From Candidatus Scatousia excrementipullorum (lineage in GTDB: Bacteria > Cyanobacteriota > Vampirovibrionia > Gastranaerophilales > Gastranaerophilaceae): a stretch of 7,413 nt of DNA. The stretch is from contig JADIND010000097.1 in the NCBI GenBank assembly GCA_017694215.1, positions 1-7,413 of the forward strand. The letters run 5' to 3'. This document shows, in pieces, positions 6,350 through 7,413 of this stretch (positions are counted from its first letter, which is position 1; each line of letters opens with the position of its first letter). The position numbers were made by a program, and so were the translations under genes. Below the pieces are notes generated by a model, which had not been told where the DNA came from, ran no database searches, and was given only the letters and a program-made list of their open reading frames with translations.

Positions 6350-6916
6350 CTACAAGCTTGATAAATACTTCAAAACTTCTCTTAGGGCTCTGCCTCTGTG
6401 AGAGATTAGATTTTTTTCATTTTCGGAGAGTTCCGCCATTGTTTTACCCGAATTTTCTACAATAAAAACAGGGTCATAGCCAAAACCGCCGGTACCTGAC
6501 TGTTTTTTTGCAATTTCGCCATGGCATTCGCCTGTTGCTGAAAAGATTTTGTTGCCTTCACTGTCAACTAATGTCATTGCACAGACAAATTTTGCTCTGC
6601 GGTCTTTAAACGGGGTAAGTGTATTTAACAATTTGTCAATTCTTTTTTGAGGGGTTTCTGCGTATCTTGCCGAGTAAATCCCCGGGCCGCCGTCCAGTGC
6701 CTCAACACATAATCCGGAATCATCCGCCAGCGACATCATGCCTGACACTCTTGCGGCTTCTTTTGCTTTTATAAACGAATTTTCTTCAAACGTTGAGCCG
6801 TTTTCAACAGGATTGAACCCTTCAGCGGGAAGTACGAATTCAATATCCGTATCGCCTGCGATTTCTTTTATTTCCTTTAATTTATGAGGATTGCCGGTCG
6901 CAAAAACTATTTTCAT
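6350..6916 (-). CDS. rdgB: XTP/dITP diphosphatase (RdgB/HAM1 family)
   Basis: This cytoplasmic house-cleaning enzyme hydrolyses dITP, ITP and XTP to the monophosphate and pyrophosphate, keeping deaminated purines out of DNA and RNA. At 188 residues it has the normal family length (E. coli 197). All hallmark motifs are present: FATGNPHK at 5-12 (nucleotide-binding Lys12), GSTFEEN at 40-46, ADDSGL at 64-69 with the presumed catalytic Asp66, GGPGIYSARYA at 76-86, GTGGFGYDPVF in the C-terminal half, and ELSENEKNLISHRGRAL near the end, giving Lys168, His173 and Arg174 as equivalents of E. coli Lys172, His177 and Arg178. The ATG lies 8 nt after the uppS stop; an AAAGG ribosome site overlaps that stop codon, suggesting coupling to uppS. 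It ends in TAG only a few bases before the -35 element of the efflux promoter. No terminator hairpin with a U-tract separates it from the efflux genes, so some read-through is possible. Confidence 0.96.
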   Translation of the reverse strand: MKIVFATGNPHKLKEIKEIAGDTDIEFVLPAEGFNPVENGSTFEENSFIKAKEAARVSGMMSLADDSGLCVEALDGGPGIYSARYAETPQKRIDKLLNTLTPFKDRRAKFVCAMTLVDSEGNKIFSATGECHGEIAKKQSGTGGFGYDPVFIVENSGKTMAELSENEKNLISHRGRALREVLKYLSSL

Positions 6917-6924
6917 AAAACCTT

Positions 6925-7413
6925 TTATTTTCCGTATCTTCTCTGGCGGTGGTTGAACTCTAAAATTGCCTCCGCAAGTGCATTTTTGTCAAATTCAGGC
7001 CAGTATCTTTTGGTAACTAAAAACTCGGAATAAGCAATCTGCCATAACAGATAGTTCGAAACCCTCATTTCTCCGCCTGTACGGATTAACAGGTCAGGGT
7101 CGGGAATGCCTTTTGTATACAGATTTTCAGAAATTGTTTCTTCCGTTATATTATCAATATCAAGTTCACCCGATTTGACTTTTTGGCAGATACTTTTCAT
7201 TGCGTGAACCATTTCATCTCTGGAGCCGTAATTGAATGCTATTTGAAGTCGGACGCCGGTATTATTTTTAGTAACTTCTACTGCATTTGCAAGAATATCC
7301 TGCAATTTCGGGTTCAATTTTGTCAAGTCGCCGATAAAATTAATCACAACACCGTTTTCGTGCATTTCCTGTAATTCATTTTTAATAGTTTCTGCAAGAA
7401 GATTCATCAAAAA
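6925..7413 (-). CDS. uppS: Undecaprenyl diphosphate synthase, C-terminal two-thirds (5' end outside window)
   Basis: UppS (cis-prenyltransferase) adds eight isopentenyl units to farnesyl diphosphate to make the C55 lipid carrier for peptidoglycan and other envelope polymers. About 162 residues are visible, against roughly 230-250 for the family. The frame stays open to the right edge, so the N-terminal part with the catalytic Asp and the diphosphate-binding loop lies outside. An internal ATG near 7405 and a TTG at 7410 should not be taken as the start, since the preceding codons still look like family sequence. Seen here are the HENGVVINFIGD segment and the diagnostic block DLLIRTGGE-MR-SN-LLWQIAYSE (about 7100-7025), which supplies the two arginines that bind the isopentenyl diphosphate phosphates and the Glu linked to Mg2+ binding in E. 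coli UppS. The C-terminus WPEFD...NHRQRRYGK is also typical. It ends in TAA. The next gene, rdgB, starts 8 nt downstream, so the two are probably co-transcribed. Confidence 0.95.
   Translation of the reverse strand, partial: FLMNLLAETIKNELQEMHENGVVINFIGDLTKLNPKLQDILANAVEVTKNNTGVRLQIAFNYGSRDEMVHAMKSICQKVKSGELDIDNITEETISENLYTKGIPDPDLLIRTGGEMRVSNYLLWQIAYSEFLVTKRYWPEFDKNALAEAILEFNHRQRRYGK

Overview
This window carries a single strand of genes, all on the minus strand and packed tightly. They read, in transcription order from the right edge: the 3' two-thirds of uppS (undecaprenyl diphosphate synthase), rdgB (XTP/dITP house-cleaning pyrophosphatase), a complete tripartite RND efflux operon (periplasmic adaptor, HAE1/AcrB-type pump, TolC-type outer-membrane factor), and a 93-residue orphan ORF that I do not recognise. 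No tRNA, rRNA, CRISPR array, transposase or prophage gene is visible. The base composition is A+T-rich (my estimate is about 40% G+C) and codon use looks even across all genes, so nothing points to recent transfer.

The host is a diderm (Gram-negative-type) bacterium, because it has a signal-peptide-bearing TolC-family protein and an RND pump. Low G+C, the lysine- and asparagine-rich proteins and the uppS-rdgB pairing would fit an uncultured gut lineage such as Gastranaerophilales/Melainabacteria. That is a guess from general appearance, not a demonstrated placement.

Region by region: 7413-6925 and 6916-6350 are two housekeeping genes 8 nt apart, probably co-transcribed from a promoter outside the window. 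The 147-nt gap 6349-6203 is the regulatory centre of the window. It holds a near-consensus sigma-70-type promoter (TTGACA, 17-nt spacer, TAAAAT) whose predicted start lies inside a perfect 8+6+8 inverted repeat, the layout of a repressor operator; a weaker second promoter may lie downstream. Then follow the adaptor (6202-5054), pump (5040-1912) and outer-membrane channel (1919-471), with gaps of 13 nt and an 8-nt overlap, so they are translated as one unit and would assemble into one envelope-spanning, proton-driven exporter. No regulator gene is encoded nearby.

The left end (1-470) is the least explained part. It holds the orphan ORF (385-104), an in-frame lysine-rich continuation after its stop codon, a run of five GGAAAA units on the minus strand, and what looks like an intrinsic terminator cut by the left edge that would serve a plus-strand gene converging from outside. 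I found no convincing evidence of a new system; the operator-like palindrome and the orphan ORF with its tail are the items most worth checking.
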